Counted from the stretch's first letter, positions 40,242-49,583 are shown. The stretch is 64,000 nucleotides of DNA from Bacteroidales bacterium UBA1189 (GCA_002309805.1 DBYJ01000060.1:9326-73325); one strand, 5' to 3'. Numbers and translations: made by a program. Notes: generated from the letters alone by a model not told the origin.

Positions 40242-41780
40242 ATGACAGCAACAGTAATAATTGCAGCCGTAGTCGGCCTGGTGGTGGGTGCACTCATCGT
40301 GTACTTCATCTTCCTTGCCGGCTCGAAATCGAAGTACAAGGCCGTCATCAAGGAGGCGGAAGCCGAGGCCGAAGTCATCAAGAAGAACAAACTCCTCGAA
40401 GTGAAGGAGAAATTTCTCAACAAGAAAGCCGAGTTGGAGAAGGAAGTGGGCATCCGTAACCAGAAAATCCAGCAGGCCGAGAACCGCATCAAGCAGCGCG
40501 AGCAGCAGCTCAACCAGCGTCAGGAGGAACTCCAGCGCCGTAGCAAGGAGGCCGATGCCATCCGCGAAACCCTTGACAACCAATTACAGGTAGTTGAACA
40601 CCGCAAGGAGGAACTGGAACACCTGCAGCAGCAAGAGCGCGTGAAGCTCGAGTCCATCAGCGGGCTCTCTGCTGATCAGGCCAAGGAGCGCCTCGTGGAG
40701 TCTCTCAAGGAAGAAGCCAAGTCCGACGCCGCCTCTTACGTCAACGAGATCATCGAGGAGGCCAAACTTTCAGCCAACAAGGAAGCCAAGCGCATCGTCA
40801 TACAGACCATCCAGCGCATCGCTACGGAAACGGCTATTGAGAACAGCGTCACCGTCTTCCATATCGAGAACGATGAGATGAAGGGGCGCATCATCGGGCG
40901 TGAGGGACGAAACATCCGCGCCCTCGAAGCTGCCTGTGGCGTTGAAATCGTCGTCGACGACACCCCTGAGGCTATCGTTATCAGCGGCTTCGACCCCCTG
41001 CGTCGTGAGACGGCTCGTCTGGCTCTCCATCAGCTGGTAGCCGATGGACGCATCCATCCCGCACGTATCGAGGAGGTTGTCGCCAAGGTGCAGAAGCAGC
41101 TTGAGGAAGAGATCGTCGAGACAGGCAAGCGTACGACCATCGACCTCGGCGTACATGGTCTGCATCCCGACCTTATCCGCTTGGTAGGCAAAATGAAATA
41201 TCGCTCCAGCTACGGGCAGAACCTCTTGCAGCACGCACGCGAAACGGCTAACCTCTGCGGCGTTATGGCTGCCGAGCTGGGACTCAATCCTAAGAAAGCT
41301 AAGCGCGCCGGTCTGCTTCACGACATCGGTAAGGTGCCTGATGAGGATACCGATTTGCCACACGCCCTCTACGGCATGAAGATTGCCGAGAAGTACAAGG
41401 AGAAGCCCGACATCTGCAACGCTATCGGCGCCCACCACGACGAAGTGGAGATGACGTCCCTGCTCGCTCCCATCGTACAGGCGTGTGATGCCATCAGTGG
41501 CGCTCGTCCTGGTGCTCGTCGCGAGATTGCCGAGGCCTACATCAAGCGACTCAACGACCTTGAGGACATCGCTATGTCTTACCCCGGCGTCACGAAGACC
41601 TACGCTATTCAGGCTGGACGCGAGCTCCGCGTCATCGTCGGTGCCGACAAGATTGACGACGCTACTACCGAAGCCCTCTCCGGCGAAATCGCCAAGAAGA
41701 TTCAGGACGAGATGACCTATCCCGGACAGGTGAAAATTACCGTCATTCGCGAAGTCCGCTCCGTCGCTGTAGCGAAATAG
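40242..41780 (+). CDS. rny: Ribonuclease Y
   Basis: Membrane-anchored endoribonuclease that starts mRNA decay, 512 residues. An N-terminal helix (IIAAVVGLVVGALIVYFIFL) is followed by a long coiled coil (about residues 30-190), a KH domain (GRIIGREGRNIRALEAACGV) and the HD domain with GLLHDIGKVPDE and GAHHDEVEM. All parts are intact and the length is typical. It is the last gene of the guaA-zapA-rny stretch and is followed by a clear terminator. Confidence 0.96.
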   Translation: MTATVIIAAVVGLVVGALIVYFIFLAGSKSKYKAVIKEAEAEAEVIKKNKLLEVKEKFLNKKAELEKEVGIRNQKIQQAENRIKQREQQLNQRQEELQRRSKEADAIRETLDNQLQVVEHRKEELEHLQQQERVKLESISGLSADQAKERLVESLKEEAKSDAASYVNEIIEEAKLSANKEAKRIVIQTIQRIATETAIENSVTVFHIENDEMKGRIIGREGRNIRALEAACGVEIVVDDTPEAIVISGFDPLRRETARLALHQLVADGRIHPARIEEVVAKVQKQLEEEIVETGKRTTIDLGVHGLHPDLIRLVGKMKYRSSYGQNLLQHARETANLCGVMAAELGLNPKKAKRAGLLHDIGKVPDEDTDLPHALYGMKIAEKYKEKPDICNAIGAHHDEVEMTSLLAPIVQACDAISGARPGARREIAEAYIKRLNDLEDIAMSYPGVTKTYAIQAGRELRVIVGADKIDDATTEALSGEIAKKIQDEMTYPGQVKITVIREVRSVAVAK

Positions 41781-41788
41781 CTTTCCCC

Positions 41789-41821
41789 AAAACCCTCACC
41801 GCAAACAAGTGAGGGTTTTTT
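41789..41821 (+). terminator. rny terminator
   Basis: AAAACCCTCAC (41789-41799) pairs with GTGAGGGTTTT (41809-41819), followed by a T run. Confidence 0.88.
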
Positions 41822-41863
41822 GTCTTCAATAAAGATTGTTTTTGCATCCTTAAAACCAAACGA

Positions 41864-43636
41864 ATGGAGATGAAACGGCTGATAGTAATCGTAGTGATGT
41901 TGAGCGCTGTACTTACGATGATAGCGCAAGTGGCGAAACCTGCTCCCTATGGCCCGCTGCCTAACGAGAACCAGCTGCGCTGGCAGGAGATGGAGATGTA
42001 TGCCTTCATTCATTACTCGCTGAATACTTTCACGGATCAGGAGTGGGGCTTTGGCAATGAAGACCCGCAGCTGTTCAACCCCTCAGACCTCGACTGCCGG
42101 CAGTGGGCACGTGTCTGCAAACAGGCAGGCATGAAGGGCATCATCTTTACCGCCAAGCATCATTGTGGCTTCTGCATGTGGCCCTCGGCCTACACGGAGT
42201 ATAGCGTGAAGAACGCGCCGTGGAAGAACGGGAAGGGCGATGTCGTGCGCGAATTGGCTGATGCTTGTCGCGAGGAGGGGCTGAAGTTTGCCGTTTATCT
42301 TTCGCCCTGGGACAGAAATCATCCTGAGTATGGCCGTCAGGCGTATGTCGAGTACTTCCGCAATCAGTTGCGTGAACTGCTGACGCAGTATGGCGATATC
42401 TTTGAGGTGTGGTTCGACGGAGCAAATGGAGGCGACGGTTGGTATGGTGGGGCTAATGAGACGCGCCGTATCGATGGAAAGACCTACTACGGATGGGCAG
42501 AGACATTCCGCATGATTCGCGAACTACAACCTAATGCCGTGATATGGAACGACGGCGGAGACCGAGGAGACCTGCGCTGGGTGGGTACTGAGGCTGGCAA
42601 CGTGGGTGAAACCAACTGGAGCCTGATGTATCGTGAAGGCGACACTTCGTGGAACATGCTGCACTACGGTGTGGAGGATGGTGATGTGTGGTGTCCTGGC
42701 GAAACAAATACCAGCATTCGTCCGGGCTGGTTCTATCATGAGGCAGAAAATGAGCATGTGAAAAGCTTATCGAAACTGATGGACACCTATTATAAATCTG
42801 TGGGACGCAACTCCACGCTGCTCCTCAACTTCCCCATTGCCCCCAACGGGCGCATCCATCCTAACGATAGCCTTCGTGGCATCGCCTTCAAGAAGATGAT
42901 AGACGAGGTGTTCAAGGAGAATCTTATCGATAAAGCTAAAATCCGTACGAAGCAATTGCCTTCCTCCAAAGGAAGGACGTCGGGGATTGGGAGTGTAACA
43001 ACCATCACCTTCAGACATCCCACAACCTTCAACCGTTTCCTCGCTGAAGAGGACATCGCTCTGGGGCAGCGTGTGAAGAAGTTTTCTCTGGAGGCATACG
43101 TCAATGGAGAGTGGCAGCCCCTCAAAGATGAACTGGTGGAACATGGCGATGGGCTGACGACTATCGGACATCGGCGCATCATTTGTTTCCCTGCTGTCAT
43201 AGCATCGAAACTCCGCTTTACCATTACCGATTCGAAGGCACAGCCTGTCATCAAGAAGCTTGGCGTCTATCTCGCCCCAGGCCTTACTGCTGACATCCCT
43301 GACAGCGGAGAAAAGAAATCATCGTCCCTTCACATCTTTTTCAGCGGACCTCGTCAGATGCTCATCGACTGGGATTCAGATCAGACTTTTACTACATTCC
43401 GTTACCTTCCTCCTCAAGAATCTAACGAGGGCATCGTCACTCACTACACACTTTGGGGTTCCACTGACTGGAACCATTGGGCGAAACTTGCATCGGGCGA
43501 GTTTTCAAACATTGTCAACAACCCCATTTGGCAGACCATCAATTTCCCTGCTACCAAGGTTCGCATCCTCAAACTGGATGCCGACCGCCTATCCAGCGGC
43601 GAGCGCATGGCCTACGGCGATATAGAGTTCTATTGA
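41864..43636 (+). CDS. Alpha-L-fucosidase, glycoside hydrolase family 29
   Basis: Secreted GH29 enzyme, 590 residues (588 if the ATG at 41870 is used, which gives a cleaner signal peptide MKRLIVIVVMLSAVLTMIAQ). The catalytic barrel includes MYAFIHYSLNTFTDQEWGFG, IIFTAKHHCGFCMWPSAYT and the nucleophile segment FEVWFDGANGGDGW. The C-terminal 230 residues are beta-rich and end in an F5/8 type C-like domain (THYTLWGSTDWNHWAKLASG). The subfamily looks like GH29-B, which favours branched alpha-1,3/4 fucosides, but this is inferred. It forms a pair with the acid phosphatase gene 16 bp downstream. Confidence 0.92.
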   Translation: MEMKRLIVIVVMLSAVLTMIAQVAKPAPYGPLPNENQLRWQEMEMYAFIHYSLNTFTDQEWGFGNEDPQLFNPSDLDCRQWARVCKQAGMKGIIFTAKHHCGFCMWPSAYTEYSVKNAPWKNGKGDVVRELADACREEGLKFAVYLSPWDRNHPEYGRQAYVEYFRNQLRELLTQYGDIFEVWFDGANGGDGWYGGANETRRIDGKTYYGWAETFRMIRELQPNAVIWNDGGDRGDLRWVGTEAGNVGETNWSLMYREGDTSWNMLHYGVEDGDVWCPGETNTSIRPGWFYHEAENEHVKSLSKLMDTYYKSVGRNSTLLLNFPIAPNGRIHPNDSLRGIAFKKMIDEVFKENLIDKAKIRTKQLPSSKGRTSGIGSVTTITFRHPTTFNRFLAEEDIALGQRVKKFSLEAYVNGEWQPLKDELVEHGDGLTTIGHRRIICFPAVIASKLRFTITDSKAQPVIKKLGVYLAPGLTADIPDSGEKKSSSLHIFFSGPRQMLIDWDSDQTFTTFRYLPPQESNEGIVTHYTLWGSTDWNHWAKLASGEFSNIVNNPIWQTINFPATKVRILKLDADRLSSGERMAYGDIEFY

Positions 43637-43652
43637 AAAAATCGATAACAAG

Positions 43653-44525
43653 ATGAAAAGATCAAATCAGTTCAGATTACGGATGTTCGCTGCCATCCTT
43701 ACCTTCTGCGGCGCTATGACCGTTACGGCACAGGAAAGCGAGCCTGTCCAGGCCTATTTCACTACTGCTGACATGCCCGACATGCTGCGGTTCCTGCCTG
43801 CGCCTCCCGACACCATCGGTGCTTTGTTCACCCACGACATCATGCAGTACATGTGGGGCAAGACCATGCGTCTTGACCCTGAGCGTAGCGCTATTGCTAT
43901 TCGCGACGCTGAATATGGGCTGGAGTGTATCATCCGCGAGTTCAGCGAGCCTTTTGGTATGCAGATATCTTTGGAGGATACTCCTGAGATTTATCGTGTG
44001 CTACGTGATGGCACCGCTACCTGCGATAGCATCTGCACGTTCCCCAAAAAATACTACATGCGCAAACGTCCCTTTATGCGCTTCAACGAGCATACGTTGA
44101 CTCCCGATGAAGAGGAGAATTTGTCAAAGAACGGTTCCTACCCCTCAGGACACACAATCTTGGGTTGGAGCGCGGCATTGTTGCTCTCAGAAATCAATCC
44201 TGACCGTGCCGACACTATCATGGCACGTGGTTACATGTATGGCGAGAGTCGTGTCATCGTGGGTGCCCATTGGCAAAGCGACATTGATGCCGGCCGTCTG
44301 GTCGCTTCAGTAGCCTACGCTAAGCTGCATACCAGCGAGGCATTTTTGGAACAGATGAGGAAGGCTCGTGCTGAGTTCATCGCGAAAAAGGGTGCCGTTG
44401 GGGCGCCTCCCATTGTATTGCCCACGCAATTAACCGAACAGACCTATCGTCTTGATGGCACTCCTGCTACGGACGATACACGTGGAGTCGTCATCCAGGG
44501 AAACCAAAAGCACTTGAGAAAATAG
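43653..44525 (+). CDS. Secreted class A acid phosphatase (PAP2 family)
   Basis: A 290-residue phosphatase with a signal peptide ending near TVTAQ. The three PAP2 motifs are intact: KKYYMRKRPF, SYPSGHTILGW and GESRVIVGAHWQSDIDAGR, which supply the Lys/Arg, first His and nucleophile His. It should hydrolyse phosphomonoesters in the periplasm. It follows the fucosidase gene directly and converges on the acyltransferase gene with a 9-bp gap and no hairpin between them. Confidence 0.9.
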   Translation: MKRSNQFRLRMFAAILTFCGAMTVTAQESEPVQAYFTTADMPDMLRFLPAPPDTIGALFTHDIMQYMWGKTMRLDPERSAIAIRDAEYGLECIIREFSEPFGMQISLEDTPEIYRVLRDGTATCDSICTFPKKYYMRKRPFMRFNEHTLTPDEEENLSKNGSYPSGHTILGWSAALLLSEINPDRADTIMARGYMYGESRVIVGAHWQSDIDAGRLVASVAYAKLHTSEAFLEQMRKARAEFIAKKGAVGAPPIVLPTQLTEQTYRLDGTPATDDTRGVVIQGNQKHLRK

Positions 44526-44534
44526 GGCGGACGT

Positions 44535-45707
44535 TTATTCCAGTCCTTTGAGATTGAGTTGGTGAATGGCGGGATTAGCGTACATTTCCAACAGCTTATG
44601 ACGGAGGAAGGGTACGTCGGAGTGCTCAATCTGTACCTTGGCAATCTGACCTTCAATGTAGGTCTCAAAAGCCTCGCGCTCTGCGGGCGTATAATAGTCT
44701 TGTTGACTTTTTGACTTTTTGACTTGTGGACCTTCTTCCTGAAGTAGGTCAAGGGCAATATAGTTGGCAGGGTATAGGCGATAGCCACGATAGATGGCTT
44801 CATCGATATGTTGTGCTACGGCGGTAAAGAAGTCGGGCTTTGGCATATCGTCGGGCAACGTGTCAAGGAAATCGTTGATACAAGGGGCAACTTGGTAATG
44901 GATGTGTCCTTTCCAGCCGAAGATGCCAGTACGCATGTTGATGAGGTCGTCGGTTTGCGACTTGCGAAAACCTGGAACGTCTCGCTTCAATTGAAACTCC
45001 TGTGCCTTCAGGTAGTCGCAAGGATCGTATTCATAGCTGATGGAAAGAGGCGTGAGGTTGATGTCTTTCAGTCGCTGCTTATTGGTGCCTGTGCCTGATA
45101 TGACGAACATCTTGAGCAGGCTCTCCTGCGTCTCGTCGGAGGAATCCTTCGAGCGCCCTTCGCGCTGGGCAATCCAGATGGGAACCTGTTTGACACCAGA
45201 GGCATAGTGCATGTAGGCCGAGAGTCGTTGGCTGGCTTGGAGGATGTCGTGAATGCCGCCAGAACGGGTGACGATGAAACTGCGGTTGATGCGTACCAGC
45301 GTCTTTATCCAAGGGTAGATAAGGAGATTGTCGCCGATGGCAATTTCAACAGTGGAAAGTTCTTTTTCAATGAGCAGCAAGTCTAACAGACCGGAGTCGA
45401 GGACAATGTCGCGGTGATTGCTGATGTACGTGTAGTTTTGCTGTTCAGGAGTAGGGCTAACGGCAGAGAAATCGCAGCTGAGGCCATTGGAACAGCGGGC
45501 TACGAGCCCTTTGAGGAAGGGCTTACAGAAAGCCGCTTGGAACTCCATGCAGGTGTGGCACCCGCGCATGGTATGCGCAATATGCTCGAAGGGGATGTCG
45601 GGAAAAACGGAGGCAACGACGCGTCGGAAGGTGGCGTCGGAGAGCAACTCCTCGTAGGCTGCAGGTAGTTCTTCCGGCTCAAAGGGCCGCATGTCGGTGA
45701 AGTCCAT
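44535..45707 (-). CDS. Glycerol/phospholipid acyltransferase-like protein
   Basis: A 390-residue cytoplasmic or membrane-associated acyltransferase. The HX4D-type motif is SNHRDIVLDSG, followed by FIVTRSGG and VPIWIAQREGRSKD, the second and third blocks of the PlsC/GPAT fold. It is longer than PlsC (about 240) and resembles PlsB-like Bacteroidota proteins of unknown acceptor. Residues about 325-336 (GPQVKKSKSQQD) are encoded by a GTCAAAAA-type octamer repeat inserted in frame near the C-terminus. ddl lies upstream on the same strand. Confidence 0.82.
   Translation of the reverse strand: MDFTDMRPFEPEELPAAYEELLSDATFRRVVASVFPDIPFEHIAHTMRGCHTCMEFQAAFCKPFLKGLVARCSNGLSCDFSAVSPTPEQQNYTYISNHRDIVLDSGLLDLLLIEKELSTVEIAIGDNLLIYPWIKTLVRINRSFIVTRSGGIHDILQASQRLSAYMHYASGVKQVPIWIAQREGRSKDSSDETQESLLKMFVISGTGTNKQRLKDINLTPLSISYEYDPCDYLKAQEFQLKRDVPGFRKSQTDDLINMRTGIFGWKGHIHYQVAPCINDFLDTLPDDMPKPDFFTAVAQHIDEAIYRGYRLYPANYIALDLLQEEGPQVKKSKSQQDYYTPAEREAFETYIEGQIAKVQIEHSDVPFLRHKLLEMYANPAIHQLNLKGLE
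44698..44732. repeat. In-frame TTGACTTT octamer tract
   Basis: Units TTGACTTT, TTGACTTT, TTGACTTG; the reverse complement is the GTCAACAA family with A changes. It lies inside the acyltransferase gene and keeps the frame open. Confidence 0.72.
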
Positions 45708-45764
45708 AGGGGGAGAGGTTTAGGAGTACTACAGGAGTGTAGACAAAACTATTTTTCTTAATTC

Positions 45765-46745
45765 TTAACTAAAAAACGAATCTTCGATGATGTCTGTGAG
45801 GACGTCCTTGATGTCGAGTCCGGCTGCGCGCACCTGTTGGGGAATGAAGCTTGTAGCAGTCATGCCGGGCGTAGTGTTGATTTCGAGGAGATTGAGTTTG
45901 CCACCCTCAGTGATGATGTAGTCGATGCGAATGATGCCGCGGCAGGGGAGGATGTCGTAGATGGCAGAGGTGAGCTCGCGCACACGTTCTGCAGTTTCCT
46001 CAGGAATGCGTGCGGGGGTGATTTCTGCAACACGGCCGTTGTATTTGGCATCGTAGTCGAAGAATTCATCCTCGCTCACCACCTCGGTGATGGGGAAAAC
46101 AACGCTGTTCTTGCGGGTTTTGTAGCAGCCACAGGTGATTTCTGTACCCTCCATAAAGGCCTCTACCATCACTTCGTCGGCTTCTTTAAGCGCCTCAGCA
46201 ATAGCAGGCTGTATCTGCTCGCGCGTCTTGACCTTAGTGGTGCCGAAGCTGCTGCCGCCACACGTGGGCTTGATGAAGCAGGGAAGGCCGATGCGCTCAA
46301 TGATGTCATCATCAGTGATGGTACTGCCTTTACGAAGTGTGAGCGACTCAGCCACGCGGACGCCAAAGCCACGCAAATATTGGTTGAGGACAAATTTGTT
46401 GAACGTCATAGCCGAGATGAGGGGCGAGCAAGTGGAGTAGGGGAGACGAATGAGTTCGAAGTAACTCTCAAGCAAGCCGTTCTCGCCTGGTGTACCGTGA
46501 ATGGTGATATAGGCATAGTCAAAGCAGATGTGACGACCGTCGAAGTCAAAGCCGAAATCGTTACGGTCTATGGGGGCTGTGCCTCCGTCGGGGAGATTGA
46601 CGTGCCAGTCGGTGCCGTGAAGTACAACCGTCCAGAGGTCGTAACGCTCGTGGTCCATAAATGAGGTGAGCCCTTCGGCAGAGCGGAGGGAAACCTGATA
46701 TTCGGAGGAGTCGCCTCCAGCTACAATGGCAATGGTTCGTTTCAT
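45765..46745 (-). CDS. ddl: D-alanine--D-alanine ligase
   Basis: ATP-grasp enzyme of 326 residues that makes the D-Ala-D-Ala end of peptidoglycan precursors. The N-domain start IAIVAGGDSSEYQVSLRSAE, the ATP-site block LPCFIKPTCGGSSFG and the catalytic RIDYIITEGGKLNLLEINTTPGM are intact. The stop codon lies within the heptamer repeat shared with the tatC 3' end, so the last residues (EDSFFS) are partly repeat-encoded. It lies between rluD upstream and an acyltransferase downstream on the same strand. Confidence 0.94.
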   Translation of the reverse strand: MKRTIAIVAGGDSSEYQVSLRSAEGLTSFMDHERYDLWTVVLHGTDWHVNLPDGGTAPIDRNDFGFDFDGRHICFDYAYITIHGTPGENGLLESYFELIRLPYSTCSPLISAMTFNKFVLNQYLRGFGVRVAESLTLRKGSTITDDDIIERIGLPCFIKPTCGGSSFGTTKVKTREQIQPAIAEALKEADEVMVEAFMEGTEITCGCYKTRKNSVVFPITEVVSEDEFFDYDAKYNGRVAEITPARIPEETAERVRELTSAIYDILPCRGIIRIDYIITEGGKLNLLEINTTPGMTATSFIPQQVRAAGLDIKDVLTDIIEDSFFS

Positions 46746-46787
46746 GAAGGTAAGGGTATTATCGTTGTTCTGAAATGTTCGGATTGG

Positions 46788-47894
46788 TTATATCGTTCTA
46801 TGGGAGATGTAGTTGCGCCAGCGGTCGAGGAGGTCTGTCATGTCGGAGGGGAGTTCGGAATTGAAAAACAACTCCTCACCAGTACGGGGGTGGACGAAAC
46901 CGAGTGTGCGGGCATGGAGTGCCTGACGGGGACAGACATCGAAGCATCCCTGTACAAACTGACGGTAGCTGCCGGAGGGAGTGCCCTTCAAAATCTCGTT
47001 ACCTCCGTAGCGTTCGTCGTTGAAGAGCGGATGGCCGATGTGCTTCATGTGGACACGAATCTGATGGGTCCGGCCCGTCTCCAATTGGCATTGCACGAGG
47101 GTAACGTAGCCTAGGCGCTCAAGCACTGTGTAGTGGGTGATGGCGTGCTTGCCAATGGAGGGGTCGCTGTAAGCAGCAAAGCGTTGGCGGTCGTGGATGT
47201 CGCGGGCAATCTGAGTTGTGACGGTGCCTGTATCTTCGTCTATCAATCCCCAGACGAGGGCATTGTATTGGCGGTGGGTCGTCTTATTGAAGAACTGAAT
47301 GCCGAGTGATGTCTTGGCATCGGCTGTTTTCGCCACGACGAGCAAACCGCTGGTGTCCTTGTCGATGCGGTGGACAAGACCTACTTCAGGGCTGTTGGGG
47401 TCATAGTCGGGGTTATCCTTCAGGTGCCAGGCAATGGCGTTCACGAGCGTACCTTCCCAGTTTCCGACACCAGGATGGACGCACATACCCGCAGGCTTGT
47501 TGATGACCATGAGGTCATCGTCCTCATAGATGATGTCCAGCGGAATGTCCTCCGGTTCGATGTCGCCTGCGTAGCGCGGACGGTCCATCATGATGGTGAT
47601 GACGTCGCAGGGCTTTATGCGGTAGTTGCTTTTGACTGGCTTGCTGTCGACACGGATAAGCCCTGCCTCAGCTGCCTTTTGAATACGATTGCGCGAAGTG
47701 CCGGGGATGTGGGTGAAGAGGTATTTGTCGATACGTACTTGTTCCTGTCCTTTGTCGACGGTCAGGCGGTAATGCTCAAATAGCCCGGTATCCTCGTCGA
47801 GGGCGTCGCTGTCGTCATCGACGAGTTCTTCAGGGCTTTCAGGCAGCAACCCCGCTGCCAATAGCTCATCATCAGTATCGTCAAAACCAGTCAT
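46788..47894 (-). CDS. rluD: 23S rRNA pseudouridine synthase, RluD type
   Basis: A 368-residue enzyme that converts uridines in 23S rRNA helix 69 to pseudouridine (family role). An acidic N-terminal segment of about 45 residues precedes an S4 domain (VRIDKYLFTHIPGTSRNRIQ). The catalytic Asp lies in GLVHRIDKDTSGLLVVAKT, and ETGRTHQIRVHMKHIGHPL is also conserved. The start overlaps the PASTA gene by 14 bp. The PASTA-rluD-ddl order is usual in Bacteroidales. Confidence 0.93.
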   Translation of the reverse strand: MTGFDDTDDELLAAGLLPESPEELVDDDSDALDEDTGLFEHYRLTVDKGQEQVRIDKYLFTHIPGTSRNRIQKAAEAGLIRVDSKPVKSNYRIKPCDVITIMMDRPRYAGDIEPEDIPLDIIYEDDDLMVINKPAGMCVHPGVGNWEGTLVNAIAWHLKDNPDYDPNSPEVGLVHRIDKDTSGLLVVAKTADAKTSLGIQFFNKTTHRQYNALVWGLIDEDTGTVTTQIARDIHDRQRFAAYSDPSIGKHAITHYTVLERLGYVTLVQCQLETGRTHQIRVHMKHIGHPLFNDERYGGNEILKGTPSGSYRQFVQGCFDVCPRQALHARTLGFVHPRTGEELFFNSELPSDMTDLLDRWRNYISHRTI

Positions 47895-48492
47895 CGTCGA
47901 CTACTGGCTCGGGTTTCTTCTCCTGTTCCTTCTCGCCATTGCCGACGACAAGGGTGATGGCTGCGCCCTCGGGTATAAGGTCACCGCCGTGTACTTCCCG
48001 TCCGTTGTAGCGCACTTTATAGACCCAGTCGATTTCCCCTCGGATGGTGTCGTTGGGCGTGAGGGTGAATCCGGCAGCACGGAGTTGCGATGAAGCCTGG
48101 CGCAGCGAACTGTTGTCGGCAATGTCGGGCAGAGCCACCATCGGCTCGTTGCCAGAGCTGAGTGTCAGATAGATGGCGCGTCCACGTTTTACCTTGGCGT
48201 CAGCCTCAGGGCGTTGGGCTACGACTACGCCTGCCGGGACGTCCTTGACATACGTTTTGTCGTAGGAGATACCTTTCAGCTTTTTTGCCTGCAAGGCGGC
48301 AATGGCATCAGATTCGTCGATGCCGGTGACGTCAGGCACCAAAATGGCTTTGCCGTGTTGCGTGTAGCTGTCTATCCAACGGAGTGTTAGAAAAATGGCC
48401 AGCACGACGACCAACAGCATAGCTGCGATGTTAATCCAGAACATGCTGCGCGTCATGGGCTTCTTGTCCTTTTCTTTTTCCTTTTCCTTCAT
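47881..48492 (-). CDS. PASTA domain membrane protein
   Basis: A 203-residue protein with a short Lys/Glu-rich start, one membrane helix (MFWINIAAMLLVVVLAIFL) and two PASTA-type domains outside the membrane (ILVPDVTGIDESDAIAALQA and ALPDIADNSSLRQASSQLRA). PASTA domains bind muropeptides or lipid II in kinases and penicillin-binding proteins; here there is no kinase or transpeptidase domain. It is first in the PASTA-rluD-ddl cluster, which ties it to cell-wall synthesis by context. A TACCTTTG box (minus, 48516-48523) lies 24 bp before the start. Confidence 0.88.
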   Translation of the reverse strand: MKEKEKEKDKKPMTRSMFWINIAAMLLVVVLAIFLTLRWIDSYTQHGKAILVPDVTGIDESDAIAALQAKKLKGISYDKTYVKDVPAGVVVAQRPEADAKVKRGRAIYLTLSSGNEPMVALPDIADNSSLRQASSQLRAAGFTLTPNDTIRGEIDWVYKVRYNGREVHGGDLIPEGAAITLVVGNGEKEQEKKPEPVVDDDWF

Positions 48493-48533
48493 GTCGTTAT
48501 GTGTAAATGGGGGAGCAAAGGTACACGTTTTTT

Positions 48534-48574
48534 TATAAAAAAAGAAGTAATGGCCCGAAAAAAACCATTACTTC
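48534..48574 (-). terminator. rpmH terminator
   Basis: GAAGTAATGG (48544-48553) pairs with CCATTACTTC (48565-48574). On the minus strand the stem is followed by a run of seven T residues. Confidence 0.85.
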
Positions 48575-48610
48575 CTCTTTCCAATACCCTGCGGGAGGGC
48601 GCCTTGCGGC

Positions 48611-48778
48611 TTACTTCTTGTTACGTACTCCGTTGAATTCGTCGGAAATAGTCAGTTTCTTGCGGCCTTTGGCACGACGTGCGGCCAGTACTCGGCGACC
48701 ATTGGCGGTGGCCATTCTCTCACGGAATCCGTGTTTGTTCTTTCTCTTTCTCAGAGAGGGCTGAAATGTCCTTTTCAT
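48611..48778 (-). CDS. rpmH: 50S ribosomal protein L34
   Basis: A 55-residue large-subunit protein: MKRTFQPSLRKRKNKHGFRE and MATANGRRVLAARRAKGRKK are the invariant core. The C-terminal LTISDEFNGVRNKK tail is typical for Bacteroidales. The frame extends upstream to 48856, but that part overlaps the promoter box TAATTTTG (48826-48833) and has no family sequence. It is monocistronic, with its own terminator, and divergent from efp. In many bacteria rpmH sits by dnaA/rnpA; that context is absent, as is usual in this phylum. Confidence 0.97.
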   Translation of the reverse strand: MKRTFQPSLRKRKNKHGFRERMATANGRRVLAARRAKGRKKLTISDEFNGVRNKK

Positions 48779-48883
48779 ATTCTTATATTTTGATGATTTT
48801 TCTCTCGATTCCTTAATTTGGGCTGCAAAATTAGAGCCTTTTTTTGGAATAGCCAAGAATCAATGCGATTTTTTCGCGTTTTT

Positions 48884-48915
48884 TTTGGTTTTTTCCTTCA
48901 AATGGCCTATTTTTG
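48884..48915 (+). promoter_or_regulatory. efp promoter
   Basis: TTTG (48884-48887), 20 bp, TATTTTTG (48908-48915), about 50 bp before the efp ATG. Confidence 0.68.
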
Positions 48916-48965
48916 TAGCCGTTTTCAGAAACGAATCTATCATTCACATAAAAAAACGATAAATT

Positions 48966-49532
48966 ATGATTCTTTGTCAAGACATTAAAATCGGCACCTG
49001 CATCGACTTGGAGGGCCAGCTTTATTTCTGCATCGACTTCCTGCATGTGAAGCCCGGAAAGGGTAACACTTTTGTTCGCACGAAGCTGAAAAACGTTGTC
49101 AATGGCCGTGTGCTGGAGCGTACGTTCCAGATTGGTTTCAAACTGAATGATGTCCGCGTTGAGCGCCGTCCTTATCAGTATCTCTACAAGGATGATATGG
49201 GCTACGTGCTGATGAATCAGGAAACCTTCGAACAGATTACCCTGAACGGCGATGTCATCACCGGCGTGGAGTACCTGAAAGAAGGAATGGAAATTGAGGT
49301 TGTCACCAATGCGACAACGGGCGACGTGCTTTTCGGCGAACTTCCCATCAAGGTGGTGCTCCAGGTGACTTATACCGAGCCTGGCCTGAAGGGCGACACT
49401 GCTACTAACACGCTGAAGCCTGCTAAATTGGAAACCGGTACCGAGGTGCGCGTTCCTCTGTTCATTAACGAGGGCGAGTTTGTTGAGATTGACACTCGTG
49501 ACGGCTCCTACGTCGGCCGCGTAAAGGCATAA
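48966..49532 (+). CDS. efp: Translation elongation factor P
   Basis: A 188-residue factor that rescues ribosomes stalled on polyproline. Three beta-barrel domains are present. The tip loop in domain I is HVKPGKGNTFVRTKL, with an unmodified-looking Lys at the position that carries modifications in other bacteria. The end IDTRDGSYVGRVKA is conserved. It is divergent from rpmH and followed by a hairpin at 49558-49583. No epmA/epmB or earP modification gene is nearby. Confidence 0.96.
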   Translation: MILCQDIKIGTCIDLEGQLYFCIDFLHVKPGKGNTFVRTKLKNVVNGRVLERTFQIGFKLNDVRVERRPYQYLYKDDMGYVLMNQETFEQITLNGDVITGVEYLKEGMEIEVVTNATTGDVLFGELPIKVVLQVTYTEPGLKGDTATNTLKPAKLETGTEVRVPLFINEGEFVEIDTRDGSYVGRVKA

Positions 49533-49557
49533 CCGAATAGCGTCATGTAAGAAAACG

Positions 49558-49583
49558 AGCCTTGTTTTTTCGGAAACAAGGCT
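49558..49583 (+). terminator. efp terminator
   Basis: AGCCTTGTTT (49558-49567) pairs with AAACAAGGCT (49574-49583), followed by TGATTTGT, a weak T tract. Confidence 0.65.
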
